A stretch of DNA of 64,000 nt from Bedellia somnulentella (GCA_963576735.1 OY755178.1:2294001-2358000); one strand, 5' to 3'. Positions 52,703 through 63,300 are shown, counted from the first letter of the stretch. Numbers and translations are program-made. The notes: generated from the letters alone by a model not told the origin.

Positions 52703-52874
52703 TTGTATAGAAATAGACATATTTTTCGCCATGAATAGGTAACCGCGTATGGATGGCAGAGAGAAGGTCTTCTGGTATTTTTTATTACGTCACCTGCCAC
52801 TAAGTGGTTGAAGTAGTCTCAGCATAGCGTATTTTACTTTTGAGAAAACTAATTTGCCTATAATTATACAAAAA

Positions 52875-53045
52875 GGGGTAACAAGGAGTTCAAATGGAGT
52901 GAAAAAAATATTCCAAAATAAGTGGTGATGAGTCTCTGACTTCATCGCACAACTATAAAAGGCCCAAAACACTAAGTTACTTCGTTCAGCAGCCGTATTT
53001 CGCTTATAAAGATATGTGTTACTGATATTCTAAGCCGATACTGCT
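52875..53045 (-). repeat. Family A copy, very degenerate
   Basis: GGTGATGAGTCTCTGACTTC, AAAGGCCCAAAACACTAAGT, TATTCTAAGCCGATACTGC. Confidence 0.5.
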
Positions 53046-53763
53046 CTTTTTTATATAACATTGCATTCGCTAGTCTGAGGTCACGTATTACATATAATGT
53101 GACCCAGTTTTCGCAAGCCGCGTATCGCTGAATCATGCGCCGGCGCAGCTATCGTCACCAACTTTTACCTTTATTATGTATGTGTCACGGTGATTCCTCG
53201 CGGGGTGAGTCATGGAGATAAGTGTGAGAGAATGCGGTGGTTTTCCCCATGTTATTGGTAATGTATCCCTATGTTTATTGTGTAAACTAAATTTAGTCTT
53301 CGTACCCACTTAAGCCTCCGTGTAAAGTTAACACAGAGGCTTAAATGGGTACTAAGACTCAGTTTATCACACAACACTCTCATTTGCTACCGTACTTTGT
53401 ACTATATCATGTACTACCAACTTCATTTATATGTTGGACTTCAAACATGGCCTAATTATTTGAGATATATACATACTATACCATTTTTAAAACACTAACA
53501 TGTCTCATACAACTCCATACAAAATCCCTTCTTCTTAAATAAATAGTGCCACCGCCATTTTGTAAGTTTTAATTGACGCTCTAATAACAAGGTCCATAGA
53601 CTAAACATAAAGCATCAAGTACAAGATGAGGTCAAAAATGTTTATTATTGATAGTTAAATTCAATCAGGCGGCCGCGCTCATAATTTCATGTCATCACAA
53701 CAGATAAGAATAACACCAATAGTATATCACTATAACAATATAATTTCTTTGCCAGTTAATTTC
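53046..53763. other. Intron segment with one hairpin
   Basis: A hairpin at 53279-53372 (separate entry); otherwise nothing recognised. The stretch at 53693-53760 recurs in part at 54280-54340 (AACAGATAAGAATAACACCA): the two family A copies sit between direct repeats of about 60-90 bp. Confidence 0.45.
53279..53372. repeat. Short imperfect hairpin, about 38-bp arms
   Basis: GTACCCACTTAAGCCTC on the left pairs with GAGGCTTAAATGGGTAC on the right; loop about 20 nt. Probably a small foldback element. Confidence 0.65.
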
Positions 53764-54000
53764 AGTGCCGGCTTAGAATGCCACTACCCCTTTCTACCCA
53801 CGGGTGCCGTAAGAGGCGACTAAGGGTGTGGGGCTTATAAGTGGTTTTTGGGCGATGCGGTTGGAGAGCCATCACCGGCGATACTTTATTTCTACCATCA
53901 TCTCCCCTATCAATTTCCAAATGTGGCTGAAGGGTTTCTAGCTCTGAAGCTCTGGTTACCCCTTTTTGGGATTTATAGCCATGAGTATATGTACATACAT
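53764..54000 (+). repeat. Family A copy, ACCCACGGGTGCCG subfamily
   Basis: CAGTGCCGGCTTAGAATGCC to ATGAGTATATGTACATACAT. Tail-to-tail with the next copy. Confidence 0.82.
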
Positions 54001-54242
54001 ACATACATATACTCACGGCTATATTTCCCTAGAAGGGGTAGCCAGAGCTAAGGAATTAGAAATTCCTCAGCCACTTTTGGAAATGATAGTGGGGAAAAGA
54101 TGGTAAAAATAAAGGTTGTTGGTGATGGGTCTCCAACCGCATCGCCCAAAAATCCCTTAAAAGCACCAATACCGTTAGTCGCCTCTTACGTACACCCACC
54201 GGAAGAAATGGGGTAGTGCTATTCTAAGCCGACACTACACAG
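53995..54242 (-). repeat. Family A copy, main subfamily
   Basis: Shares the (CATA)n tract with the preceding copy; full length to GCCGACACTACACAG. Confidence 0.84.
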
Positions 54243-54603
54243 TATGTATGTTAAATTCAATCAGTCGGCCGCGCTCATAATTTGATGTCATCACAGAACA
54301 GATAAGAATAACACCAATAGAATACCACTTATTCAATACCAATTTATAATATCTGCTAAATACTGTTGCTGTTTTGCCGATATTAAACGGTCATGGTGAA
54401 TTGGTTGCTCAGGTGGCCTTCGGATCGGAAGTTTCTAGGTTCATAAATCAGGTTGAGAATGAACGGAAATGAACATAAGTTATATGTATACGTATGTTTT
54501 TTTCTTAGTCTTGGATATGTGTCTAGTATCAATTCGACATAGTATCGCGATTATAGGTAGATAGGCATTTTGTTAATGTTTCTCGAGTGAAAACCATATA
54601 AAA
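54243..54603. other. Intron segment, starts with a duplicated flank
   Basis: 54247-54330 repeats the sequence at about 53660-53730 with few changes (CAATCAGTCGGCCGCGCTCA against CAATCAGGCGGCCGCGCTCA). Rest unremarkable. Confidence 0.55.
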
Positions 54604-54785
54604 TAACATATACTCACGCCATTAGTTCCCATTAGGGTAGGCTGAGACTATCGATCGCCACTTCGTACGATCCTGACAAAACTCTCTAGCTTCGTTTACG
54701 TCCATCTATCTTTTCATACATGCTGTTTTATTCTTTATAATTCGGGCGTCTGCCTTTTTGAGCACTCTTACTCAATTCGGTCCAT
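54604..54785 (-). repeat. Family C copy, 3' part
   Basis: ATATACTCACGCCATTAGTT, CGATCGCCACTTCGTACGAT, CTGCCTTTTTGAGCACTCTT. Confidence 0.72.
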
Positions 54786-55021
54786 GTGAAAACAATATAT
54801 ATTGCTAGTTTGAATTAAATGCCTCAGATAGAATTAGAAATCTTAAGGCCTAGCTATTTGCATAATTAAAAGAGTAGGAGGTTCCATTTAATGGATATTT
54901 GAAAAAACAATTCAAACAAATAACATCCCACACAATGTTTATCGTAATAAAACTATTCATTACGGTAGTTACTTTGTCTCAAAACAGGGACAGACTTAGG
55001 CGCGTCTCGCCAATATAATAT

Positions 55022-55830
55022 CACATAATATAACATATACATTACATAAACATACACGTTCATGCCGAATATCCCCGAAGGGGTTGGCAGAGATACTAAT
55101 ACTTCTGAACATCACGTGACTTTGTAACCTGTTGTTCAGAGTACCCACGTTTTGCATGGACAGTGTACTCACGTGATAGGGGGCAGGCCTATCGCCGTTT
55201 TGCACGAATACACTGTCACATGACTAAGTACAACTCAGCCATGCGGGTTTCCTCACGATGTTTTCTCTCACCGATAACAAACATGATAAATTAACCACAC
55301 ATATGTCTTAAGGGCCTCCCCGCATTTTGCAGCTATTGCGCTCACTCTTACGTCAAATTTACTGAGAGTGACAGGGACGGAAAAAACGCGCGCGCAGGAT
55401 AAATGTAGTTTATTTAGTTTTATTGAATAACTATAATGTTTAAATGAAAAGTAAAACATCAAAGTTACAGATCTTAAAGCTACGCGTATATAGACACATA
55501 ATGAGTTCACATGTATGTTATGCCAGTGGAGCCTATACGGTTTTTATGAAAACAAAGCATGTTCCAATTCAATTTTTTTCGTCATATTATTCAACAAATT
55601 ATTAAAATGTTAAACATCAAATTTTAACACCATGAACTAATCACCTACATATATTTTATTCAAGTCATATCAATATCATCAAATCAGACTTTATAGAATT
55701 TCCAAACAATCAATATCAACCTATTTTTCCGGGGAGGCCCTTAAGAAAAGAAAAAATGGTGTAGGCCCGACCCGGGATTTGAACACTAGTCGTTTGCACG
55801 ATAACCGGTGTTCTACTTATTGCTCAATTG
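55022..55830 (-). repeat. tRNA-SINE family B, full length, split by a piggyBac-like MITE
   Basis: Tail at the left, box B-like GGGATTTGAACACTAGTCG near the right end; interrupted at 55312-55740. Confidence 0.82.
55312..55740. mobile_element. piggyBac-like MITE (429 bp) in a TTAA target
   Basis: TIRs GGGCCTCCCCG and complement, each directly flanked by TTAA (55308-55311 and 55741-55744), the target of piggyBac-type elements. Interior AT-rich apart from a GCGCGCGC-like stretch; no transposase. The host SINE halves read on correctly either side, which fixes both ends exactly. Confidence 0.88.
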
Positions 55831-56056
55831 TATGTATATATATTCAACCAAATTTGGCACAGTGATCAGGTGGACATTGCTTAGTGTGATAGATTGAGGG
55901 ATGAGGAATAATGACCGAAAAACTAGTTTTCCTGAATTATATATATTTATGTCAATAGATATAACTTAATGGTTTCTTATTTAGAGCGCGGCTAAAGCTT
56001 AAGACCGACTGCACAGATAGTAAGAAAACTGAGGTTTACCTAACTCGCTCAGATCA
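55831..56056. other. Intron segment without recognised element
   Basis: Nothing recognised. Confidence 0.4.
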
Positions 56057-56303
56057 TACATACATACATATACTCACGGCTATGAATCCCAGGAAGGGGT
56101 AGCCAGAGCTAAAGAATTAGAAATTCCTCAGCCACTTTTGGAAATTTGAATGAGGAAAAGATAGTAAAAATAAAGGTTGTTGGGGATGGGTCTCCAACCG
56201 CATCGCCCAAAAATCCCTTAATAGCCCCATACCGTTAGTCGCCTCTTACGTATACCCACTGGAAGAAATGGGGTAGTGCTATTCTAAACCGACACTACAC
56301 GGC
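56057..56303 (-). repeat. Family A copy, full length
   Basis: CATACATACATATACTCACG to AACCGACACTACACGGC. Confidence 0.84.
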
Positions 56304-56773
56304 AAATCAATTTAATTCAATACATATTTACCCAGTTATAGAAACTTCACGGTGTCATACACATAATGTATGCGGCTGAATCCTACCCTGTGTGATCCGG
56401 CCGGTTGGCAAGTGAGTGATGACGCTGCGATGATGAAACTTGGACTCCTCAATTGAAATGTGATACAACATTGAAACCATAACCATATACTGGCGCTACT
56501 CACTACTCCATTAAATACATTCACTTGTTATGTATAAGTTTGTGTATTCTACACGACTTTGCGTTGGTACTTGGGACCTTTGTTGTGGTGATATTGATAT
56601 GATGTTACAGATTTCATGTTTTATACTGCTGTTGTTGGTTTTGTGTAGCACTACCTATTTATTGCCTGGGATGTTTTTTTTGTTAGGAATACTAACAGCA
56701 AACTATACAGTTAATGTTTATAAATTCAGTTATAAACTTAGCCAATAACAAGTATTCGCAAATAAAATATAAG
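56304..56773. other. Intron segment without recognised element
   Basis: Nothing recognised. Confidence 0.4.
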
Positions 56774-56785
56774 ATGTTGTAAAAG

Positions 56786-57010
56786 TTGCCGTGTAGTGTC
56801 GGCTTAGAAAAGCACTACCCCGTTTCTACCGATGGGTGTACGGAAGAGGAGACTAACGGTATTGGGGCTTTTAAGGGATTTTTGGGCGATGCGGCTGGAG
56901 ACCCATCACCAACAACCTTTACTTTACCATCTTTTCCCCACTCAATTTCTAATTCCTTAGCTCTGGCTACCCCTTCTATGGATTTATAGCCGTGAGTATA
57001 TGTTATGTTT
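56786..57010 (+). repeat. Family A copy with 12-bp target duplication
   Basis: Flanked by ATGTTGTAAAAG at 56774-56785 and 57011-57022. The middle (AAAAGTGGCTGAGGAA) is deleted. The duplication places the element's real head a few bases before GTGTAGTGTCGG. Confidence 0.87.
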
Positions 57011-57074
57011 ATGTTGTAAAAGGTGACTTAGAGTAGGAGTGCCTTTTAAGTGATAGTTGAGAGATAGTTGAAAA

Positions 57075-57155
57075 CCAACTACCTTTATAGGTATTTATAA
57101 TCTTTTCCTCATTACACTTCTAATATAAATTTCTTATTCTGAAGCTCTGGCTGCG
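57075..57155 (+). repeat. Family A fragment
   Basis: ATCTTTTCCTCATTACACTT, then TTCTTATTCTGAAGCTCTGG. Confidence 0.5.
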
Positions 57156-57547
57156 TCTTTTTGTTTTTACCTGTAAATATAGAATATAGATAAGTTTACT
57201 ATATTATTCATCGAATTGCACCTAAGTAAATACGCGATTAAAATCCAATCTAACATAACCAATTGTCAGTTATTTTAATAATTACTATTCTCAACCAAAT
57301 TGCTAGTTGTAACTGAACTTATTTCAATAATCAGTGTAATAAAACTACCATCATGATCATTGGCAAACAAGGAAAATCACAACTATATGTGAAGCAACAA
57401 AACCCAATTAGTGATTTGAGAATTAGTAGAATATGTTCATAACATTGCTGAGTACCATACTCTAGTCGTTTATGATTTGACATATTCTAATTTATATTTA
57501 CAACTATGGTATCATATCATACAATCATTTAATTTATTTTTATTTTA

Positions 57548-57790
57548 AAGTTTACACTATCCCCAAAGGGGTGGCTGACGTTCTCATTATTTTGAACATC
57601 ACTTTACTTTTTAGACACCTGCTATTCTGATGATTCAGTGCATGGGCAGATTTGGACAGACATACAGATGTCTATGGCCGCTCTGTTGGTTCATAATGTC
57701 ATATGAATATGGTATATGCTCATTGCTACTCAGAAATCCACACGGGTTTCTTCACGATAATTTAGATAACGATTTCCAATTTTTTACAAA
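57548..57790 (-). repeat. tRNA-SINE family B, degenerate
   Basis: TATCCCCAAAGGGGTGGCTG, TTTTGAACATCACTTTAC, ACACGGGTTTCTTCACGATA. Confidence 0.5.
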
Positions 57791-57910
57791 ACATACAACA
57801 AATATTTGAACACAAAACTATTTGAAATTACGTTATGGCAGCACCGACTGCAATGGACTCAACATCAACAATTATAATGACCTAATTAATAATAATTTCT
57901 TATCCCACAG

Positions 57911-58067
57911 ACATACTCCGGGCTCTTCTGCGTGGTGGTGAACCCGTACAAGAAGCTGCCCATCTACACGGAGAAGATAATGGAGCGGTACAAGGGGATC
58001 AAGAGGCACGAGGTGCCTCCGCATGTCTTCGCCATCACCGACACTGCCTACCGCTCTATGCTGCAAG
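57911..58067 (+). CDS. zip: Non-muscle myosin II heavy chain, exon 2
   Basis: Residues 116-167 of the motor domain: starts [19 protein letters not shown], then [19 protein letters not shown], ending YRSMLQ. Acceptor TTATCCCACAG, donor GTATTA, phase 0 in, phase 1 out. The reading joins seamlessly to exon 1 (..SGLIY|TYSG..), a junction inside one of the most conserved myosin II stretches. Confidence 0.96.
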
Positions 58068-58129
58068 GTATTATGATTTTATATTTGTTATGCCTCAAGC
58101 CCTGTCGGTAACTTAGAAAGGGAAAACAG

Positions 58130-58275
58130 TTTGACAAACGCAGAAGACCGAAGTGAGAGTAAATGAAAAGACTGATGAAAATTGCGAGGACAGCAAGCGA
58201 CTTTTAAGATCGCACCAAGTGGTGATCAATAATCTTTGATTTGCTTACCCCAATGAGAATCAATGGCCTTAGTAA
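58130..58275 (+). repeat. Family C fragment
   Basis: AAGATCGCACCAAGTGGTGA followed by TTGCTTACCCCAATGAGAAT. Confidence 0.62.
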
Positions 58276-58479
58276 CGAATTCAGGCTATCTAATTTCGTT
58301 ACGGTTTCGGTTACGTTATGTTTCTAAATAAACGTAACGTAACCCTTACATCTGCATTAAATCTGAAAATTATAACTAACGGTTATAACTTTTTAATGCG
58401 TACTTTATAAATTCATAATAAAGATTTGTCCTATGTGATGCAAGCAAAGCTGCGCTGATCGGCTAATAATTTCATAGAA

Positions 58480-58785
58480 AAAACCAATATCTATTACAAT
58501 TCCTCTGTACATTATTGCGAATACTATTGCATCTTAAACTATATCCATAACAACATCCTTCAAATCGCGCGACACATTCCCGCTCAACACAATTATTCCT
58601 ATCCTCCATTAGAAGACAATTAGACGACTGCTAGTACATCGTTTTACTAGTTATAGTTACATACATAGAAAAGCAACATTTATTACAATTCTTCTTGTAT
58701 TTCCACAACAACAACCTTAAAATCTCGAGAGACAAGCATTCCAGTCCTCCATTAGAAGACAATTAGACGCGAGTACGTCGTGGTA
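58480..58785. repeat. Diverged direct duplication, two units
   Basis: Unit 1 about 58480-58640, unit 2 about 58668-58785. Both end in TCCTCCATTAGAAGACAATTAG-type sequence (shared core CCATTAGAAGACAATTAGAC) and begin with TTATTACAATTC-like text. Unit 2 has deletions. Confidence 0.7.
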
Positions 58786-59206
58786 TCGGTAGAATGGTTG
58801 ATAGCGTGCAACCGGTTCCGGAAACCGATATTCTAACTGGTTTGACTCGAGTGGAAATGGCGGCCTTGGACCTATTGTTTAGGCGGGAAAATTGACGGTT
58901 GTACTCGTTTGTTACGTGGATAAAGATGTGGTGACACTAGTTGAAGAAATTTAAAATTATTCTTGAAGGTAGTCTTAAATACAGAAACTCTTCACTGCAG
59001 ATCATAATTTAAACTTGTTGCAAATATAAAAGATAACATAGAATTACAATTTGTTCGGACTTATCACTTAAAGTGGTATCTTCCAGATAAAGATATATTT
59101 TCTCGTTAGGAAATAATTACGATTGTTTTCATATCAATTTTGTTCAGACAACAACTAAAACATTTATATCCTCTAATCACTCAATTTAAATAACTAATAA
59201 TAAAGC

Positions 59207-59350
59207 GTTTATGTCGTGATTCCTCGAAGGGGTGGTTGAGGTACTGATGCTCTTAACATCCCGTTACATTTAGTCACCTGGCCTGGTGTTCAGAGCACCC
59301 ATGTTATGCTGGGACGGTATACTTACGTTAAAGGGACAGTACAGGGTTTT
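59207..59350 (-). repeat. tRNA-SINE family B fragment, diverged
   Basis: CGTGATTCCTCGAAGGGGTG, CTGGTGTTCAGAGCACCCAT. Confidence 0.62.
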
Positions 59351-59553
59351 TGGATCACAGGACATACTAACTTCTTTGTTCATAATAAGCAAGAAAATAA
59401 AAATAATTGTTACGCGTAATAATGAATACCTGTATAAGCGGAAACACCCACATAATATAGTTCCAACAATGATAAACTAGATAGTATTGCGACGATACAA
59501 TATATTTAATTGGCACTTAATTGGTGTATCCTTTTTTATTTTATTAGAAGTGT

Positions 59554-59690
59554 TATGTTGGCTTGGAATAGCACTAATCCATTTCTTCCCTTGGGTGTCA
59601 TGTGAGGCAACTAAGGGCCTATAAGGAGCTTAGAAGCTTTTTGTAACAAGACCGCCAATTGTAAATATTTTATATTTGATTTGCGCAGTG
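59554..59690 (+). repeat. Family A fragment, diverged
   Basis: TGTTGGCTTGGAATAGCACT, CTTCCCTTGGGTGTCATGTG. Confidence 0.55.
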
Positions 59691-59756
59691 AAAACACCAC
59701 CGCTTTTTATGTCGGAGATGTAAGTTTAAATTTGAGTGTGGCTGACACTAATGTGT

Positions 59757-59875
59757 CCTTTCTTAAGTCATATGTTAATTTGCTAAGGTTGTTATGGGTG
59801 AGGGAATCTTCGTGAGGAAACTGAACTCTAGGTGACAGGTCACGTGATGTTCAGAAGTTTTAGTACCTCTGCCTC
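59757..59875 (+). repeat. tRNA-SINE family B, internally deleted
   Basis: TCCTTTCTTAAGTCATATG, then directly GTCACGTGATGTTCAGAAGT. Confidence 0.62.
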
Positions 59876-60084
59876 GGCCTTTAAAGATGTATGTAGATAG
59901 TGTTTCGATACTTCTTTACAAAGCCATTACGTTGTTTGTGCGTTCAGTTTCTTATCTAAGCGTGTTAATGGATTTTCTATGCGGGTGAAGTGCACCTTGT
60001 TGCGTTTAGACCGTTTTATTGTTATCAGTGAGGTGAGTTTTACCTTAAATAAGTGTTTGTATAGGTTAATATTTTTTTACCATG

Positions 60085-60331
60085 CCGGCTTATTTCTCAC
60101 GTGATAGGAGGAAGGTATATTGCTGTTTTGTACGAATGCACTATCACATGACTAAGTTCAAGTTAGCCGTGTTGGTTTCCTAACGAGATGTTTTTTGTCC
60201 CCGCTAAGGACCATGAAAAATTTGTTACACATGATTTTATATACGACACATTGATGTAGGCTTGTTTTGGAATATATATGCTCGATTTCTGCATGATAGG
60301 TGGTTTCTCTATCCACTTAGCTATCACGGAT
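60085..60331 (-). repeat. tRNA-SINE family B, diverged 5' half
   Basis: TCACGTGATAGGAGGAAGGT to CCACTTAGCTATCACGG. Confidence 0.65.
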
Positions 60332-60359
60332 GACAACGCGGTTTTTATCAAGCGCAATC

Positions 60360-60500
60360 CACACTGAGCCCGCCAGGACGCCGACATATGTCTGCATTTA
60401 TTTTTTTTCGGCGGTCTAGTTTTCATACAATAATTTGACATGATTCTTTGGGTTGGGTTGTGTCGCCGGGCAATGTCGGCGGCCCGGCGGGCTCAGTGTG
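60360..60500. mobile_element. 141-bp MITE with GC-rich ends
   Basis: Ends CACACTGAGCCCGCC and its complement, with pairing running on through CGCCGACAT (about 24 bp). AT-rich loop. Sits 69 nt upstream of the P-loop exon. No target duplication evident. Confidence 0.75.
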
Positions 60501-60569
60501 TCGCTTCACGGTAACAATACATTCATGTAAGTGAAAACATATTCTAACAAATTATTGTAAACATTTCAG

Positions 60570-60685
60570 ACCGCGAAGACCAGTCCATCCTCTGCACGGG
60601 TGAATCCGGCGCGGGGAAGACAGAGAATACAAAGAAAGTCATACAATACTTGGCATACGTCGCCGCTTCAAAACCTAAGGGCTCG
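60570..60685 (+). CDS. zip: Non-muscle myosin II heavy chain, exon 3 (P-loop)
   Basis: Residues 168-206. Contains [18 protein letters not shown], the ATP-binding P-loop (GESGAGKT at about 178-185, Lys183), then [20 protein letters not shown]. Acceptor ACATTTCAG, donor GTAAGC; phase 1 in, phase 0 out. It ends at the start of loop 1, where insect zipper genes can be alternatively spliced; the next exon lies beyond the window. A 141-bp inverted-repeat element ends only 69 nt upstream of the acceptor. Confidence 0.96.
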
Positions 60686-60784
60686 GTAAGCTCGCTTTAT
60701 ATTCATTTTGTGAAGTGTTAAACTCTGTTACCAAGGCATTAAGTATAGTGTTTAGAATCGATATGTTTTTGAGCTGATTAATGA

Positions 60785-60890
60785 AAGAGGCAGACAGGTG
60801 AAGAATAAAAGGGTATTGATGAAATATTTTTAAATGTAAAAATAGATTGTTATGGCGACCGAAAGCCCAATGGGAACGAATGGCGTCTTG
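60785..60890 (+). repeat. Family C remnant
   Basis: GAGGCAGACAGGTGAAGAAT and GGCGACCGAAAGCCCAATGG; weak. Confidence 0.35.
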
Positions 60891-62221
60891 TATGTATGTT
60901 TCCACAATTAATATATAAATCTGCTCGGATAATTAACAACTCTGATTGAAGCCTTGATAATGCTCATTATTAATTAATTCGACAGTAACAATTGTTATTT
61001 AAGTATGGGGGTATTGCGGAAGGTATGGATTGCTAAAACTGATGTAACTAGAAAGATGGAAAGAAGTATTACAAAAATACTGATGAGCCTTGTTCAGAAT
61101 TTTGTTATTTTGTTACGAGTGAAATTTCATAGATTATATTTAATAGTTTGATATATAAAAAAACTTATTTAAATTTATTATGTTTTTTGGGTATGAATAT
61201 GAGAGAACCTCTAGTCTACCCTTAGATAAAATAATGGTATAGGAGGCAAAATTTTAATTTAACTTCCACAGTGATAGGACTTTGCACGCCGTCCCAAACA
61301 CAGTCGAGTTGGACCATTCGATAGGAGATTTGGAAATATTGGGTGTAAAATGTGGTTAATCTCAAAAAGGTATTTTGTGAGATCGTCGTCTCGAAATCCG
61401 AACCTCCATCTCATGGAACTATGCCATCAAAAAAGATGAAATAGTATACTAAGCTTGTTTCTCATTAATTTAATTTCTTTCAAGCATTATTTTTATCGGT
61501 TCAACTATCGGTACCGGGTAAGGGTTTGTGTATTATTTGCTAGTCCGTGTTTTCACGTGTAGTTTATATTTATTTACCGGTTTAGAGTCGGCTAGAGCAC
61601 TTTTCGTAATGAAGTTAAGTTTTAAGATATATCTAAGACTCGTTACTATGAATATGTTATAATATTTTTAGGATTTTAAGTATTCATTAAAAATGTAGGT
61701 TTCATAAAAATGTGATTACACTGAATTTGGCACATAGTTCCAATTGCTTATGATTTTAGAACTTTAATCATAAATAATGACGCTGTCTTAAATTAGTAAA
61801 AGTTCTTTGTTAACGATTTGAATTATTTGTCGAAATATGGTAGCTTATGGTTATAAGAATACGTAACGTACCTTTGAAATCAATATCATAAAGGTCGGTT
61901 AGTACAACATCACGAGTCCTCGTTTATTTATCTTCTAGTATAAAAAGCTAGATAATCCAAAATAGCCCGCTAGTCTTTGTACAAAATTATTAAAATAAGT
62001 ACATTCTCATAATTGCTTGTGATAACGACCGAACTACAAATATTATGGCAGCTTATTATATAAATTGAGAAGTAAAACAACTCTATTGTCTGTACTATGT
62101 GTGTGTTAATGTTATGTGTATGAGTGTATGCGATGTGTAAATATGGACTTTGATATGTTTGCGTTAGAATACTTTTATATACTTATAAGTCATAGGTATA
62201 GGCATTAAAGGTGAGTCAGAT

Positions 62222-62562
62222 ACATAATATAAACATAAAAAATCACGCCGAATATCCTCGAGGTGGTTGGCAGAGTGACTTTGTTACCTGGAGTTCAGAG
62301 TACCCACGTTTTGAATGGACAGTGTACTCACGTGATACAGGGCAGGCCTATCGCCGTTTTGTACGAATACACCGTCACATGACTAAGTACAACTCAGCCA
62401 TGTGGGTTTCCTCACGATGTTTTCCCTCACCGTTAACAACCATGATAAATTAACCACACTTATGTCTTTAGAAAAGACAAATTGGTGTAAGCCCGACCCG
62501 GGTTTTGAACACTAGTCGCTTGCACGTTAACCGGTGTTCTACCCATTGAGCTATCACGTCGT
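62222..62562 (-). repeat. tRNA-SINE family B, nearly full length
   Basis: AATCACGCCGAATATCCTCG to CATTGAGCTATCACG; small deletion near 62275. Confidence 0.83.
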
Positions 62563-62589
62563 CTTAGTCCTATACATGTTTATATATAA

Positions 62590-62790
62590 AGAAAGGCAGA
62601 GAGATTCAAGATTTGTTAAGCCACTTAGGAGGTTGACAGGGCAAAAGATAATGAAAAGACCTATTGTTTTTGTTTTGAATTCAATCGACGAAGTTGGTCT
62701 TAAAGAACTTTGCTAAGCAAATTTAAAAAACCCCATATCCCTTAGTCACTGCGTACTTTTCTCTAAGAGATGCGATAGTGCTATTCAGGG
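62590..62790 (-). repeat. Family A copy, very degenerate
   Basis: GTTAAGCCACTTAGGAGGTT, CCCATATCCCTTAGTCACTG. Confidence 0.45.
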
Positions 62791-62792
62791 TA

Positions 62793-62855
62793 GAGAGGAT
62801 GAATGAAATATACTTGGTACAAGAGATTTATACAGCTTATATAGATAGTAATATA
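62793..62855 (+). repeat. Family C remnant
   Basis: GAGAGGATGAATGAAATATA and AGAGATTTATACAGCTTATA match the ERMDDRK..KGIYRAS(V/I)D coding stretch; weak. Confidence 0.35.
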
Positions 62856-63220
62856 GTATAGAAAAAGCACCCTGAATCACCTATGCAGCTACTGAAAATG
62901 ATGAGGTAGTGATATTCTCAGTCAACATCATATGACAATAGATAGGTATATGTTATCATAACAATGTCATAATCATCAAGGAATGCATATGATAGTTATT
63001 ATCATCAGTCAGTAGTCATTGACTTAAGATGACAAGCCTATATTTACATAAATCTAAGTGAAGAATTCCATTGTCTTTCAGACAATAATAAATATAGTTT
63101 TTATATAATTTTAAGAAAGTGAGAAAATAATGTTGTAGAATGGTTTTGTATAGATGTTTTTTTTGTTATTTAGAGCCGATGTCCACATCCGATGTTTTAA
63201 CAAAAATAACATTTACAAAT

Positions 63221-63300
63221 GACAGCAAGAAGTTAGAAGAAAAAAAGCATGTATCCGAATATTTATGAAAGTGAAGGAAGCGAGAGAGTTTAATTAAAAA
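63221..63300 (+). repeat. Family C remnant
   Basis: GACAGCAAGAAGTTAGAAGA and GTGAAGGAAGCGAGAGAGTT resemble the RSMKNKRACMKRLMDVNEARE coding stretch; weak. Confidence 0.35.

Larger units (their letters stand above)
17322..57910 (+). other. zip: Myosin intron 1, 40.6 kb, repeat-filled
   Basis: From donor GTGAGT to acceptor CCCACAG. I translated the longer open frames on both strands and found no supported nested host gene; recognisable coding remnants belong to transposons (20405-20887, 30740-30960, 42835-42970, 43076-43351). Long first introns are common in genes with complex regulation, so enhancers are plausible, but none can be identified from sequence alone. Confidence 0.85.
58068..60569 (+). 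other. zip: Myosin intron 2 (2.5 kb)
   Basis: From donor GTATTA to acceptor TTTCAG. Holds a family C fragment, a diverged direct duplication, family A and B fragments and an inverted-repeat element. No alternative exon recognised. Confidence 0.85.
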
